Assembly: GCA_938015435.1 (NCBI GenBank)
Contig: CALLPN010000002.1
Location: 124,001 to 188,000, forward strand
DNA: 64,000 nt
Source of the DNA: an uncultured Saprospiraceae bacterium
GTDB taxonomy: Bacteria > Bacteroidota > Bacteroidia > Chitinophagales > Saprospiraceae
Reading direction: 5' to 3'
Positions 9,595 through 19,158 of this stretch are shown here, piece after piece. The position numbers and the translations under genes were made by a program. Below the pieces are notes generated by a model. The model did no database searches, was not told the origin of the DNA, and saw only the letters and a program-made list of their open reading frames with translations. Position 1 is the stretch's first letter. Every line of letters begins with the position of its first letter.

Positions 9595-10695
9595 CTATTT
9601 TACATTAGCGTCAGTGCTGGCCTTTCTAGCATTGAATGCTATACCTAATGAAAAGATATGCGATACGAGTACATCTGTTGCAGAACCAAGATTAGTCAAT
9701 GCATAGTCTACAGTAAGCCTTCCTAATTTGAGTCCAAGTCCAACATTTGGTTGAATTTCTAGGTTACTTTCATCGAAGTTTTCGATATTGACTCTACGTT
9801 GAATATTACCCATTCCGAAACGAAGGAACGCTTTATCCATATAGCCCACTTCTACGCCAATAGTGGGATCTATCTCAAAACTGTTACTCGATACTAATCC
9901 CGCTTTTCTACCGTATGTAGACATTGTAAGATCAGTTTCGGCTAATATGCTAAAGCTTGATCCAATGTTAGTTTGATATGCTATACCTAAGACAAATCTA
10001 GGTAGAGTTACTTCATTACTACTTACAGGAATTTCATTGCCTGTCTCGTTGAATGTTGATTTTTCATCATCCGAAAGATTAAATGACCACGCATTAAATG
10101 TAGTTGTGATATCTTTAGCGGTAAGACCTAGAGTAAAATTTTTATTCAGTTTATACTTAGCACCTAGATCTGCTCCAAAACCCCAAGCAGAACCAAAACT
10201 TCCTATAGATCTGTGTATCACTTTGATATTTCCACCTAGAGAAAGTTTCCCTGCTTCGTCCATAGCCTTGGCATAAGAAATCAAAAATGCATAATCTGCA
10301 GTAGAGAAAGTCTCTATACGATTGTAATCTACATTACCATCTGGACCAATTAAGTTAAGTGTATTAGGTATATTATCAATACCCATTCTTATCAGTGTCA
10401 CTGCAGCTGCAGCGTTCTTTTCTTTAAATTTCTTTCCTACTGAGATGTAATCATAACCAGCGATTCCCCCAAACCAATTGGCGTGCATGGCATTGATCTC
10501 CAATGAATTTTCCAATCCGATGAGTCCAGCAGGATTCCAATAGGCAGAAGTTAAGTCTTCTCCATTAGCCACGACACTTCCAAACATGCCATGTGCTCGA
10601 GCTCCTACTCCAATATTGAGAAACTCGTTGACAAACTTCTGTGCTGATGTCAATGTAGATATGCACATGATTAGTGCTAACGCTGTATATTTCAT
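9595..10695 (-). CDS. PorV/PorQ-family outer membrane beta-barrel protein (type IX secretion)
   Basis: About 366 residues. The ATG at 10695 is chosen because it gives a clean signal peptide ending in STLTSAQ; in-frame ATGs at 10707 and 10722 would only lengthen the n-region. The mature start (KFVNEFLNIGVGARAHGMFG), then DLTSAYWNPAGL, is the signature of the UPF0164/PorV-PorQ family of 14-strand FadL-like barrels. PorV is the shuttle that carries T9SS substrates to the attachment complex, and paralogues handle subsets. The presence here fits the several T9SS-tailed proteins in the window. Which paralogue this is cannot be decided without alignment. Confidence 0.85.
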   Translation of the reverse strand: MKYTALALIMCISTLTSAQKFVNEFLNIGVGARAHGMFGSVVANGEDLTSAYWNPAGLIGLENSLEINAMHANWFGGIAGYDYISVGKKFKEKNAAAAVTLIRMGIDNIPNTLNLIGPDGNVDYNRIETFSTADYAFLISYAKAMDEAGKLSLGGNIKVIHRSIGSFGSAWGFGADLGAKYKLNKNFTLGLTAKDITTTFNAWSFNLSDDEKSTFNETGNEIPVSSNEVTLPRFVLGIAYQTNIGSSFSILAETDLTMSTYGRKAGLVSSNSFEIDPTIGVEVGYMDKAFLRFGMGNIQRRVNIENFDESNLEIQPNVGLGLKLGRLTVDYALTNLGSATDVLVSHIFSLGIAFNARKASTDANVK

Positions 10696-10924
10696 TTGAG
10701 TTGCCATATGATTCACTTGCATCCGATGCTCTTAGTTATTGTAAAAAGTTTTCTAGATCTAAGACTTTAAAACGAACTTCTCTCCAATCTATTATCAAAG
10801 ATAAGGCATAATTGTAAATCTGTCGGCTAATAAAGCAGTAATAAGCCCTTTAGATCAAATTAGTCCGCTACAATTAACACCTCAAGCTGAGTATTATCTA
10901 TATATTGATCAATCAATAGACTAT

Positions 10925-12631
10925 ATGAAAGATTTTATTCCACACGTTTTACTCGCTTCATTACTTTGCATAGGATACTCTTCTTGTAAGAACACGCCTA
11001 ACCATCAATACACTTTCACCAAGACTATGGTCGAAGATAGTGCCATGGTCGTCACAGCTCATCCTATAGCCACTCAGATAGGATTAGATGTGCTCCGAGA
11101 TGGAGGCAATGCAATAGATGCCGCCATAGCTGTACAGTTTGCTCTCGCTGCCTGCTATCCTGTCGCTGGAAATATAGGCGGTGGAGGTTTTATGGTCTAT
11201 CGCGATGCTAGAGGAGAATCTATAACTCTCGACTTCAGAGAAAAAGCACCAGCCGCAGCAGATGCTGATATGTACCTCGATGAAAATGGAAATGCCGTAT
11301 CAGAAAGATCTCAAGCCGGAGAATTAGCCGCCGGAGTACCAGGAAGTGTTGATGGCATGGCACAGGCATATGCAAGATATAGTCAATTAAAAAATTGGAA
11401 ACGTCTGATTCAACCTTCTATTGAAATAGCAAGAAATGGATTCCACCTAACAGAACGCCAAGCAAACTTGATGAATGAAAAGAGAGTGGACTTTGATCAA
11501 AATAATAGAGCTGAAACTGTATTTAACAATCAGCAAGAATATTCAGAAGGTTATATGTTAGTACAATCTGATCTCGCTAAGACATTGGAGGCCATAAGAG
11601 ATCAAGGAAGAAACGGTTTTTATACTGGATGGGTAGCGGATAAGATCGTCGCCCAGATGAAAGACGGAAATGGAATCATCTCCAAGCAAGATCTCCTTGA
11701 CTACCAATCAGTATGGAGAGTGCCTATTACAACTGATTATAGAGGATATGAAATAATATCGATGCCTCCACCCAGTAGTGGCGGAATCGCTTTAACTCAG
11801 CTACTAGAAATAATAGAACCATATGACATCCGTAAACTAGGACATCATAGTACTGCCAGTATCCATCTAATTGCTGAAGCGGAACGCAGAGTGTATGCTG
11901 ATCGAGCAACACACTTAGGTGATAGTGACTATTACAATGTACCTCTGGAGATGCTAATGGATCCTGATTATATCAAAGAAAGAATGTCAAATTTTGATCC
12001 TAATCAAGCAAGTATTAGCGATAGTATTAAAGCAGGTCAAGCTAAGGAAAGTCTACAGACTACACATTTTTCCATTGTAGATATAGAAGGTAATACAGTA
12101 TCATTGACAACCACTATCAATGGTGCTTATGGAGCCAAAACAGTAGTGCAAGGTGCAGGTTTTTTACTCAACAATGAAATGGATGATTTTTCTGCGAAGC
12201 CTGGAGTACCGAATATGTTTGGTCTAATCGGTGCCGAAGCCAATAAGGTAGAGCCAGGCAAACGAATGTTATCGTCTATGACTCCGACTATAGTTCTAAA
12301 AGATGGAAAGACTATAATGTCTCTTGGCTCTCCAGGAGGATCCACTATAATCACTTCAGTGTTCCAAGTAATCGTAAACATTATTGATCATGGTATGAGT
12401 GCTACTGAAGCGGTAGCATCTCCAAGATTTCATCACCAATGGAAGCCTGATAAAATCAGATTCGAAGAAGAAGGTTTTGATCAAAGCTTAGTAGATTCTC
12501 TTAGTGCTATGGGACATACCGTTGAACAAAAAGGAAAAATTGGGAAAGTCGAATGTATCTATTATAACACAGAAGGGATGATAGAAGGTGCTGCTGATAT
12601 TAGAGCAGACGACACAGTAATGGGTTTTTAA
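10925..12631 (+). CDS. ggt: gamma-glutamyltransferase (glutathione hydrolase)
   Basis: 568 residues, close to the 580 of E. coli GGT, with the same order of motifs. An N-terminal signal with a possible lipobox (YSSC, Cys21) suggests a periplasmic lipoprotein. The precursor cuts itself before the nucleophile Thr in TTHFSIVD (Thr379), giving large and small subunits. The small subunit carries NNEMDDFSAKPG, SSMTPT and GSPGGS, the glutamate-binding and oxyanion residues. The reaction is hydrolysis or transpeptidation of gamma-glutamyl compounds such as glutathione. The gene ends only 5 bp from the convergent end of the broken T9SS gene. No adjacent transporter was seen. Confidence 0.96.
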   Translation: MKDFIPHVLLASLLCIGYSSCKNTPNHQYTFTKTMVEDSAMVVTAHPIATQIGLDVLRDGGNAIDAAIAVQFALAACYPVAGNIGGGGFMVYRDARGESITLDFREKAPAAADADMYLDENGNAVSERSQAGELAAGVPGSVDGMAQAYARYSQLKNWKRLIQPSIEIARNGFHLTERQANLMNEKRVDFDQNNRAETVFNNQQEYSEGYMLVQSDLAKTLEAIRDQGRNGFYTGWVADKIVAQMKDGNGIISKQDLLDYQSVWRVPITTDYRGYEIISMPPPSSGGIALTQLLEIIEPYDIRKLGHHSTASIHLIAEAERRVYADRATHLGDSDYYNVPLEMLMDPDYIKERMSNFDPNQASISDSIKAGQAKESLQTTHFSIVDIEGNTVSLTTTINGAYGAKTVVQGAGFLLNNEMDDFSAKPGVPNMFGLIGAEANKVEPGKRMLSSMTPTIVLKDGKTIMSLGSPGGSTIITSVFQVIVNIIDHGMSATEAVASPRFHHQWKPDKIRFEEEGFDQSLVDSLSAMGHTVEQKGKIGKVECIYYNTEGMIEGAADIRADDTVMGF

Positions 12632-12636
12632 GAATG

Positions 12637-13217
12637 CTAATGGATTAATAACTTCGTATTTATTATTTCGCCTTGCGTAGTAATAATTGATAATACATAT
12701 AGACCTGAGTCGACTTTATGATTAGTATAGACTTGGTTTTGATCTACTTCCAGATCTAGTAAATACCTTCCGGAAATATCAAACATTTTTACTTCTTTAA
12801 TATCAATACTTTCACCTTTTAATATCCATCTTGTACTGCTACTCGGATTGGGTGACAAGGTAATGTTAGACTGCCAAACATTTTTTACATCAGTAATATC
12901 CGAAGTATACTTGATTGCAAATAATTCATCTGGACTATTCATGTCATCTATAGTAAATCCAAAAACGAAAATATCTCCATTGTCATCCAATAACATATCG
13001 TTTGGAGATACAGCTTGAGCATCGTATACAATTTCGCCTACCGTTTCATCAACTGATCCATCTTCGTTATGTTTTTGAAAAACACTTTTCAATACCGAAA
13101 ACTCATCCATACTTCCAGAATGCAAAAATCCCCCATCCGCTGTTGTAATAATCTTAGTTGTGCCTGAGAATTAAAAATAAAAATGAATAGTAAAAATGTA
13201 AGAATTAGATGACCCAT
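12637..13217 (-). pseudogene. remnant of a T9SS-secreted beta-propeller-type protein (frameshifted)
   Basis: A signal peptide, MGHLILTFLLFIFIFNSQAQ, starts at the ATG at 13217. The following codons make sense only in another frame: that frame reads TTKIITTADGGFLHSGS, as at the start of many secreted propeller proteins, and continues through the open frame from 13125 to a T9SS type A sorting domain (SPNP motif, then a C-terminal KLLIH tail). The body between signal and sorting domain is far too short for a propeller, so both a frameshift near 13165 and a large internal deletion are inferred. A start at 13125 without a signal peptide would not give a secreted product. Probably a dead gene. Confidence 0.7.
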
Positions 13218-13249
13218 AATTAAGGGAATATTTGTGATCTTAAAAAAAA

Positions 13250-14743
13250 CTACTGTTTTTCATTAATCCTTTCTAAGGCCGATTTTGCTTTTTGATGGAG
13301 TCCATTTTTATATTCATCCGGATCCATTTTGAGACACTTTTTCAGGTATTGTTTAGCTTTTTTATAATCACTTTGAGATTCATATATCAGCCCTATTTGT
13401 AATGCAGAATTACAAGCAAAATAACTTTTAGATTTACTGCCAATATTCATTACATATCCATAATGCTGTATTGCATCTCGCAGGTTATTAAGCGACTGTG
13501 AAATACGGCCCATCCTATAATTATACTCTATATTATCCTTATTGCCTTCCTGAAACAAATAAGACTTAGTGATCAACAGTGTATATGCTCTTTGGTAATA
13601 CCCACCATCATACAGCAACCTTGCTTTTAATAAATCCGGATTGGGTACAATGTTACTTTTAGCTTCTCTTTTGGCCTGCTTGTCCTCATCTACGAGATCG
13701 TTACCTCTATCTACACAATGCTCCATATATTTTTTGTAGGCAACAAAATTATTATTCATAACCAACTCATACCAAGCTAACTTTTGATAAGCTTCTTTTA
13801 TAAAGTGCTCTCCTTTAAAATTTTCAATAAATACTTTGATGTGTTCATCCGCGTCCTTTTCAAGACGATATAATTTTGATTTACCAAGTAACAAATCCAA
13901 GTAATAAAACTTCTCATATTGGCTTCCTTGAGGTCGATTAGAAAGTACCTCTATTGCTTTATCATTAAGTCCATTCTTTTGTGCCATATTGGCTACAACA
14001 AAACAAGAAAGTGGATTATTCTCCACATCCATATTTCTATCTTTGATAAATGTCCAAGCGGTATGCTTTTTATTATTTTGAAAAGATATTATATAAGCAT
14101 AAATCGTAGATATCTCATCATAGAAAACTGAAGCTACAGCACGATCTAATTTCGTCAACGAATTGATTTCTTCGGTTCCTTGCTGTATCGATCCATCTAC
14201 ACCAAATACCTTTCTAACAATATCTGGCAATGATTCTGCTAACGCATGAAGGATAGAAAGGCTTTTTTTATTTAATATGAAATCAGGATAAAAGGCTACA
14301 TTTTGCTCAAGTAAGTTATACGCGGAGTATATCTCTTGTGCGGCAGTAAATCTTTGATTAAACTTCATTCTAGCTAAGGCCCATTGCAATGTAATTTCTG
14401 CTCTTACAAATCGACTGTAGGGAGATTCTACTTTTGCATCTTTGATTTGCCTAAGTCTTTTGTCCTTATTTCGCTCCAATTTATCAAACTGATCTTCATC
14501 CTCATTAATAAATATTTCAAAGAAATCAAGATAATTCTCAACATGAAGAACCATCAAATTATTAGGATCTGTAGTTTTAATATATTGTATCTTCTCTAAT
14601 GCCTTTGTCTTGCGTAGGCTCATTGCATATCCATAGGCTTCTTCCATATCAGCTGTAATCTCAAATCTGTACTGAGCAGATAAGATTAAACTACTTAAGA
14701 GCAGTAAAGAGGTCACGACAAGCTTAAAAAAAGATACTTTCAT
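13250..14743 (-). CDS. periplasmic TPR-repeat protein, function unknown
   Basis: 497 residues from the ATG at 14743; a TTG at 14752 gives three more codons but no better signal. A signal peptide (about 1-24, ending LILSAQ) precedes a wholly helical protein. Tetratricopeptide-like repeats are clearest in the C-terminal third, where YNYRMGRISQSLNNLRDAIQ and the LQIGLIYESQSDYKKAKQYL stretch alternate. Such proteins are common in Bacteroidota and are usually described as tetratricopeptide proteins without known partners. It is separated from the downstream T9SS remnant by 33 bp and from the upstream zinc-ribbon gene by a terminator. Confidence 0.75.
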   Translation of the reverse strand: MKVSFFKLVVTSLLLLSSLILSAQYRFEITADMEEAYGYAMSLRKTKALEKIQYIKTTDPNNLMVLHVENYLDFFEIFINEDEDQFDKLERNKDKRLRQIKDAKVESPYSRFVRAEITLQWALARMKFNQRFTAAQEIYSAYNLLEQNVAFYPDFILNKKSLSILHALAESLPDIVRKVFGVDGSIQQGTEEINSLTKLDRAVASVFYDEISTIYAYIISFQNNKKHTAWTFIKDRNMDVENNPLSCFVVANMAQKNGLNDKAIEVLSNRPQGSQYEKFYYLDLLLGKSKLYRLEKDADEHIKVFIENFKGEHFIKEAYQKLAWYELVMNNNFVAYKKYMEHCVDRGNDLVDEDKQAKREAKSNIVPNPDLLKARLLYDGGYYQRAYTLLITKSYLFQEGNKDNIEYNYRMGRISQSLNNLRDAIQHYGYVMNIGSKSKSYFACNSALQIGLIYESQSDYKKAKQYLKKCLKMDPDEYKNGLHQKAKSALERINEKQ

Positions 14744-14853
14744 CGCTTGCAAACATACATAGAAATCATGGTTTGGAAGGTTCGTAGGATAGTTTAGGAT
14801 TTAATTGACATATATATGCCTGAAGTTAGACTTAAATTAAAGCCCGAAGCTCT

Positions 14854-14892
14854 AAAATAAAAAAAGCCATGTAGAAATGATTCTACATGGCT
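14854..14892 (-). terminator. rho-independent terminator after the zinc-ribbon gene
   Basis: A perfect 12-bp stem (arms 14865-14876 and 14881-14892, AGCCATGTAGAA) with a 4-base loop is followed on the minus strand by seven U (14859-14865). It lies 22 bp beyond the stop of the gene ending at 14915. Confidence 0.93.
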
Positions 14893-14914
14893 GGTATTTA
14901 TCGTTTTGAAGAGA

Positions 14915-15667
14915 TTACTTCTTCTTCTTTCCTTCCATCAAGCTAGGATCTACAAGAACTCTTCCACAATGCTCGCAAGCAATGATGTTCTTCATAGAGC
15001 CAATCTCGATTATCGTCTGAGGTGGTATACGGTTAAAACAACCTCCACAAGAAGCTCTATTTACAGGAGCTACTGCTACACCATTTCTGTAAGATGTTCT
15101 AATCTTATCATAAGATTGGATCAGTCTATCTTCTATAGTCTTTCTTACTTTGGTAGATGCTTTCTCTAATTTAGCTTCGTCCTTTTCAGTCTTAGCTATA
15201 ATCTTATCAAGCTCTACTTTCTTAGTTTCTAGATCTGCTTTTCTCTTATCCAACTTTTCTACTGCCGTAGTTAAGGTTTCTTCCTTTACTTCTTTAGCTA
15301 CATTAGCTTCTCTGATTCTCTTTTCAGATAATTGGATTTCAAGCTTTTGCAGCTCTAGTTCCTTTGTAAGAGCATCATATTCTCTATTGTTTTTTACATT
15401 GTCAAGTTGAGAGTTATATCTTTCGATTAATGACTCTGCCTCTTGGATATTAGTGGTGTGCTTGTTGATTTCACCTGATACCTCTTCTATAGATGTCTGC
15501 ACCTTGTTTACTCTTGTCTCTAAGCCGATTATCTCGTCTTCTAGATCGCTTACTTCCATAGGAAGTTCACCTTTGAGTATCTTGATTTCATCCTTCTTAG
15601 AATCGATAGTTTGAAGCTCAACTAATTGATTTAGTTTGTCTGATACTGATAGTTCCTGTGTTGCCAT
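14915..15667 (-). CDS. C4-type zinc-ribbon protein with coiled-coil hairpin
   Basis: 250 residues. Residues about 10-175 are a long antiparallel coiled coil (Glu/Lys-rich heptads with little Pro or Gly). The C-terminal domain has two CxxC knuckles, CGGC and CEHC, 22 residues apart, a C4 zinc ribbon of the Pfam zf-RING_7 (DUF164) family. Homologues (CdsZ/CT398-like) bind RNA polymerase sigma-54 or secretion proteins in some bacteria, but the role in Bacteroidota is unsettled. It follows nif3 by 14 bp, as in many Bacteroidota, and the pair is probably one operon ended by the strong terminator just downstream. Confidence 0.88.
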   Translation of the reverse strand: MATQELSVSDKLNQLVELQTIDSKKDEIKILKGELPMEVSDLEDEIIGLETRVNKVQTSIEEVSGEINKHTTNIQEAESLIERYNSQLDNVKNNREYDALTKELELQKLEIQLSEKRIREANVAKEVKEETLTTAVEKLDKRKADLETKKVELDKIIAKTEKDEAKLEKASTKVRKTIEDRLIQSYDKIRTSYRNGVAVAPVNRASCGGCFNRIPPQTIIEIGSMKNIIACEHCGRVLVDPSLMEGKKKK

Positions 15668-15681
15668 ATTATCTTATGATC

Positions 15682-16482
15682 TTAGTAGTAATATACCGGA
15701 TTAGTACTCTGTAGAGTATAATGGGCTGCAAAAGTACTAAATTTCTCTTTTACAATCTTATAAAGAAGCTCTATAGTGTATTGTTCGCTCTCATAATGTC
15801 CAATATCAGCTATAATAATGTCTCCATCTGCATCAAAAAACTCATGATACTTATAATCACTAGTCACAAACACCTGTGCACCAGCTGCTTTAGCGTGCTC
15901 TAGCAGGAATCCTCCAGATCCTCCGCAAATAGCTACTTTCTTTATTTTTTCAAAACATATATGTGTATGCTTCACCACAGAAAGCTCCATTTTCTCCTTT
16001 AGATGATCTAAAAACTCCTTTCCTTTCATACTAGTTGACAATTTCCCTACCAATCCAGCACCAGCGACTTCCTCTAATATGTCTTGATCCTTAGGCGCCA
16101 AAATGCTAATACTATTCATACCCAACTTAGTAGCAATCATTTCATTCACTCCATTGGTCAAAACATTATCCAAATTGGTATGGATAGCAATAATTGCAAT
16201 ATCATTTTTTATAGCTTTAATAATTGTTCGTTGGACGTAGTTTTCACCTACAAACCGCTTAAGACCATTAAATACAATTGGATGATGAGCTATTACTAGG
16301 TTACAACCTTTCTCTATAGCTTCGTCTATGATAGCTTCTGTACTATCCAAACAGAGCAAAACACCGGTAACAACCGCATCGGCGTCTCCAACTAATAATC
16401 CTGCGTTATCATAAGACTCTTGCAGTTCAAATGGTGCGATACTGTCTAGGTACTCGTAGACTTCTATTACTGTATTCGTCAT
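15682..16482 (-). CDS. Nif3-like dinuclear metal centre protein
   Basis: 266 residues of the NIF3/YbgI family (GTP cyclohydrolase 1 type 2-like). Metal-binding His residues stand in AHHPIVFNGLKR (H66, H67) and HTNLDNV (H101, with D105); the C-terminal GHYESEQ supplies the last ligands. The length equals the minimal YbgI type: many Bacteroidota homologues carry a 100-residue inserted PII-like domain that is absent here. Members form hexameric rings; the true reaction is not agreed. It overlaps the rfaE2 stop by 4 bases and precedes the zinc-ribbon gene by 14 bp. Confidence 0.92.
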   Translation of the reverse strand: MTNTVIEVYEYLDSIAPFELQESYDNAGLLVGDADAVVTGVLLCLDSTEAIIDEAIEKGCNLVIAHHPIVFNGLKRFVGENYVQRTIIKAIKNDIAIIAIHTNLDNVLTNGVNEMIATKLGMNSISILAPKDQDILEEVAGAGLVGKLSTSMKGKEFLDHLKEKMELSVVKHTHICFEKIKKVAICGGSGGFLLEHAKAAGAQVFVTSDYKYHEFFDADGDIIIADIGHYESEQYTIELLYKIVKEKFSTFAAHYTLQSTNPVYYY

Positions 16483-16961
16483 GCTTTCTTTATTTTTTCT
16501 TCAAGAGCAGAAGTCGAGTATCCCTCTACAAACTGTAGGCTCAATACTAACCCTCCTTGATTCATCACGTGATCACTACCTACTATTTGGTCTGGACTCC
16601 AGTCTCCACCTTTGACTAATACATCTGGCGAAACCATTTCTATGAGCTCCAACGGCGTCTCTTCATGGAAGATCACTACTAAATCCACAAATGAGAATGC
16701 CGCCATAATGAGAGATCGATTATCTTCATCCTTAATTGGTCTATGCTTCCCCTTGAGCTTACTTACACTCTTGTCTGCATTAATCGCTATTATGAGTTTA
16801 TCTCCTTGCTGAGCCGCTTCTTCCAGATAAAGGATATGACCTTTGTGAATCAAATCAAAACATCCATTAGTAAACACTACTTCTAGGCCAGCGTCTTGCC
16901 AAGCTTGTGTTTGACTTGCTGCCGTTTCGTAATTTGAAACTATCTTATTTTGAACGCTCAT
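16479..16961 (-). CDS. rfaE2: D-glycero-beta-D-manno-heptose 1-phosphate adenylyltransferase
   Basis: 160 residues, matching the C-terminal adenylyltransferase domain of HldE as a separate protein. The nucleotidyltransferase motif NGCFDLIHKGH (32-42, HxGH at 39-42) and the GYSTSAL segment are intact. It makes ADP-D-glycero-beta-D-manno-heptose in the route to the LPS core. No kinase or epimerase gene is nearby, so the pathway is dispersed. A 4-base overlap with nif3 and 10 bp to the small membrane protein upstream suggest one transcript. Confidence 0.92.
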   Translation of the reverse strand: MSVQNKIVSNYETAASQTQAWQDAGLEVVFTNGCFDLIHKGHILYLEEAAQQGDKLIIAINADKSVSKLKGKHRPIKDEDNRSLIMAAFSFVDLVVIFHEETPLELIEMVSPDVLVKGGDWSPDQIVGSDHVMNQGGLVLSLQFVEGYSTSALEEKIKKA

Positions 16962-16971
16962 TTTTAGCTAT

Positions 16972-17172
16972 CTATGATTTGGGCTTTTTGTCAAGGTTAG
17001 ACACCACTAACCACATCGTACTTATCAATGTTAGTATCGCTCCTACTCTCACATATTGACCGCCATCTCTAGCATTGATCAGTAGAATAGCACCCCAAAT
17101 CAGAGTACCTACTGACATGAGTAATACTATTACTAAAAGTGTACTGAAGATATACTTCTTATTTATCGCCAT
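16972..17172 (-). CDS. small two-span membrane protein, function unknown
   Basis: 66 residues. Hydrophobic segments at about 8-31 and 41-58 are joined by a short charged loop (NARDGGQYVR), and the tail is Lys-rich (DKKPKS), which fits two membrane spans with the ends in the cytoplasm. It precedes rfaE2 by 10 bp in the same direction, the only clue to its reality besides its composition. I do not recognise the family. Confidence 0.65.
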   Translation of the reverse strand: MAINKKYIFSTLLVIVLLMSVGTLIWGAILLINARDGGQYVRVGAILTLISTMWLVVSNLDKKPKS

Positions 17173-17240
17173 ATTCCGTTACGTCTCTAGTGAGTGAAAG
17201 AATGCTTATCTAACATTACATAGACCAACCAGTTCATAAT

Positions 17241-18845
17241 TTATTTACCTGCCTTTATTGCATCAAGGTATCTGTTGAGTTGTTCTTTTACTACAGGGAA
17301 TAGGAAGAATAAACCTATCATATTAGGGAATACCATCGCGAATATCATCGCATCAGAGAAGGCCCAAATTGAATTCATACTTGCTGCTGCACCAATAACT
17401 ACGAACAGACAGAATAATAACTTGTAAGTGATATCTGCTGCTTTTCCTCTACCAAATAAGTATTTCCAAGACTGTAATCCGTAGTATGACCATGATATCA
17501 TTGTAGATACTGCGAACAATACTACCGCTATAGTCAAGAATACATTAGAATAAGGAATATACGTAGCAAATGCTTTGGATGTAATACCTGCACCTTCGTA
17601 AGATACACCATCGATCAATACTGATCCTCCTTCTCCACCATATTGGAATACGTCTCCGTTGATATTGAATATGATAATTACTAAAGCGGTCATAGTACAT
17701 ATTACTACTGTATCGATGAATGGTTCTAATAATGCTACTAGACCTTCAGAAGCAGAGTACTTTGTTTTTACTGCTGAGTGAGCAATAGATGCAGATCCTG
17801 CACCCGCCTCATTCGAGAAAGCTGCTCTTTTAAATCCGACTAATAATACTCCAATAACTCCACCAACTCCTATTGCTTTAGGATTGAATGCTTCAGAGAA
17901 TATCTGACCAAATGCATCATCAATATATGTGAAATTACTCAAGATTATATAGAGACAAGCGATCAAATATAGTACAGCCATGAAAGGCACTACTTTCTCA
18001 GTAACAGAAGCAATACGCTTGATACCACCAATAATAATGATACCAACGAGGATCGCTAATACTAAACCGATAATGGCTCCAGCACCAGTACTTTCAAATC
18101 CTAATAACTCCTTAATTACTATAGTTGCTTGATTAGACTGTGCAGCGTTACCACCACCAAATGATCCACCAATGCAGAATATCGCAAAGAACACCGCTGC
18201 TATCTTACCTAGCGTAGCGAAACCTCTTTCTTTTAATCCCTTTGACAAGTAGTACATCGGTCCACCATACACAGTACCATCTTCTCCGATATCTCTATAT
18301 TGAACACCTAATGTACACTCCACAAACTTGGTAGACATACCTAATAGCCCACAAACGATCATCCAGAATGTAGCTCCAGGTCCACCTAACGCAATAGCCA
18401 ATGCTACACCGGCAATATTACCATTACCCACTGTACCTGACACGGCTGTAGCCAATGCTTGAAAGTGAGTTACTTCACCTTCTTCACTTTCATCTCTGAT
18501 AGTATCTTTGATATCACCATCTATCGCCAGATCGCTATTGCCAACAGTCGCATGATCTAAATGATCATAAGTACCACGTACTACATTGATCGCAGTAAAC
18601 AGTTTACGGATATTGATAAACTTGAAGTATACTGTAAAGAACAAAGCACTGAATACTAAAAGCATCAATACAAAAGGAATATCTCCAATCTTGAAGAATA
18701 TTAAATTAGAGAAAAAATCAGATATAGGTTTGAATGCCGCATCTATTTTAGCATCTAATCCCACCTCTCCATCTTGAGCAAATGCCAACATTGGAAGCAC
18801 CATTAGTGCGAAGAGTATCGTTAATCTATTTTTCAAATTCTGCAT
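17241..18845 (-). CDS. alanine/glycine:cation (Na+) symporter, AGCS family
   Basis: 534 residues. An N-terminal hydrophobic segment ending MLAFAQ looks like a cleavable signal, as in Bacteroidota members, and about eleven transmembrane spans follow. Family stretches include ATAVSGTVGNGNIAGVA, GGPGATFWMIVCGLLGMSTKFVE and KRAAFSNEAGAGSASIAHS, which form the Na+ and amino-acid sites. It would import alanine or glycine with Na+ across the inner membrane. An acidic stretch (DESEEGEV) lies in the loop before the first signature. It stands alone, with 68 bp to the next gene. Confidence 0.95.
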   Translation of the reverse strand: MQNLKNRLTILFALMVLPMLAFAQDGEVGLDAKIDAAFKPISDFFSNLIFFKIGDIPFVLMLLVFSALFFTVYFKFINIRKLFTAINVVRGTYDHLDHATVGNSDLAIDGDIKDTIRDESEEGEVTHFQALATAVSGTVGNGNIAGVALAIALGGPGATFWMIVCGLLGMSTKFVECTLGVQYRDIGEDGTVYGGPMYYLSKGLKERGFATLGKIAAVFFAIFCIGGSFGGGNAAQSNQATIVIKELLGFESTGAGAIIGLVLAILVGIIIIGGIKRIASVTEKVVPFMAVLYLIACLYIILSNFTYIDDAFGQIFSEAFNPKAIGVGGVIGVLLVGFKRAAFSNEAGAGSASIAHSAVKTKYSASEGLVALLEPFIDTVVICTMTALVIIIFNINGDVFQYGGEGGSVLIDGVSYEGAGITSKAFATYIPYSNVFLTIAVVLFAVSTMISWSYYGLQSWKYLFGRGKAADITYKLLFCLFVVIGAAASMNSIWAFSDAMIFAMVFPNMIGLFFLFPVVKEQLNRYLDAIKAGK

Positions 18846-18990
18846 AGTAGCGTTTTACTTTAGTATACTTAGGGTTATTGATCTTATTGCATTTTATCTC
18901 TAGGAAGTGATTCCCATATATGCAACTAAACCGTTAAGGTATCGATATTTTCATTTTATACAAAGGATTTGATGAAATGCTGAGCGTAAT

Positions 18991-19030
18991 CGAGACTTTA
19001 GTCTCGTCCACCTTGAGGGCGCCCTCTTGG
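18991..19030. repeat. two adjacent intergenic palindromes
   Basis: CGAGAC-TTTA-GTCTCG (18991-19006) and a 12-bp perfect palindrome GAGGGC/GCCCTC inside CCTT...TTGG (19011-19030) stand in the 313-bp spacer 18846-19158. The second is far more G+C-rich than its surroundings. No T-run follows. They could be a dispersed extragenic palindrome, a protein site or RNA-end hairpins. The rest of the spacer holds only the terminator at 19082-19119. Confidence 0.55.
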
Positions 19031-19081
19031 CAACCCTCAGTAAATTCATTCTTTAAATCGAGAATAAAATCTCAAATACAG

Positions 19082-19119
19082 AAAACGAAATAGGGTCTAC
19101 CAATCAAGGCAGACCCTAT
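19082..19119 (-). terminator. probable terminator of the dockerin-like T9SS gene
   Basis: ATAGGGTCT (19090-19098) and AGACCCTAT (19111-19119) form a perfect 9-bp stem, followed on the minus strand by a U-rich stretch (19082-19090). It lies 40 bp after the stop at 19159. Confidence 0.65.
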
Positions 19120-19158
19120 ATACATTCTATCAATTGAAAGTACTAAATTCAATTCTGA

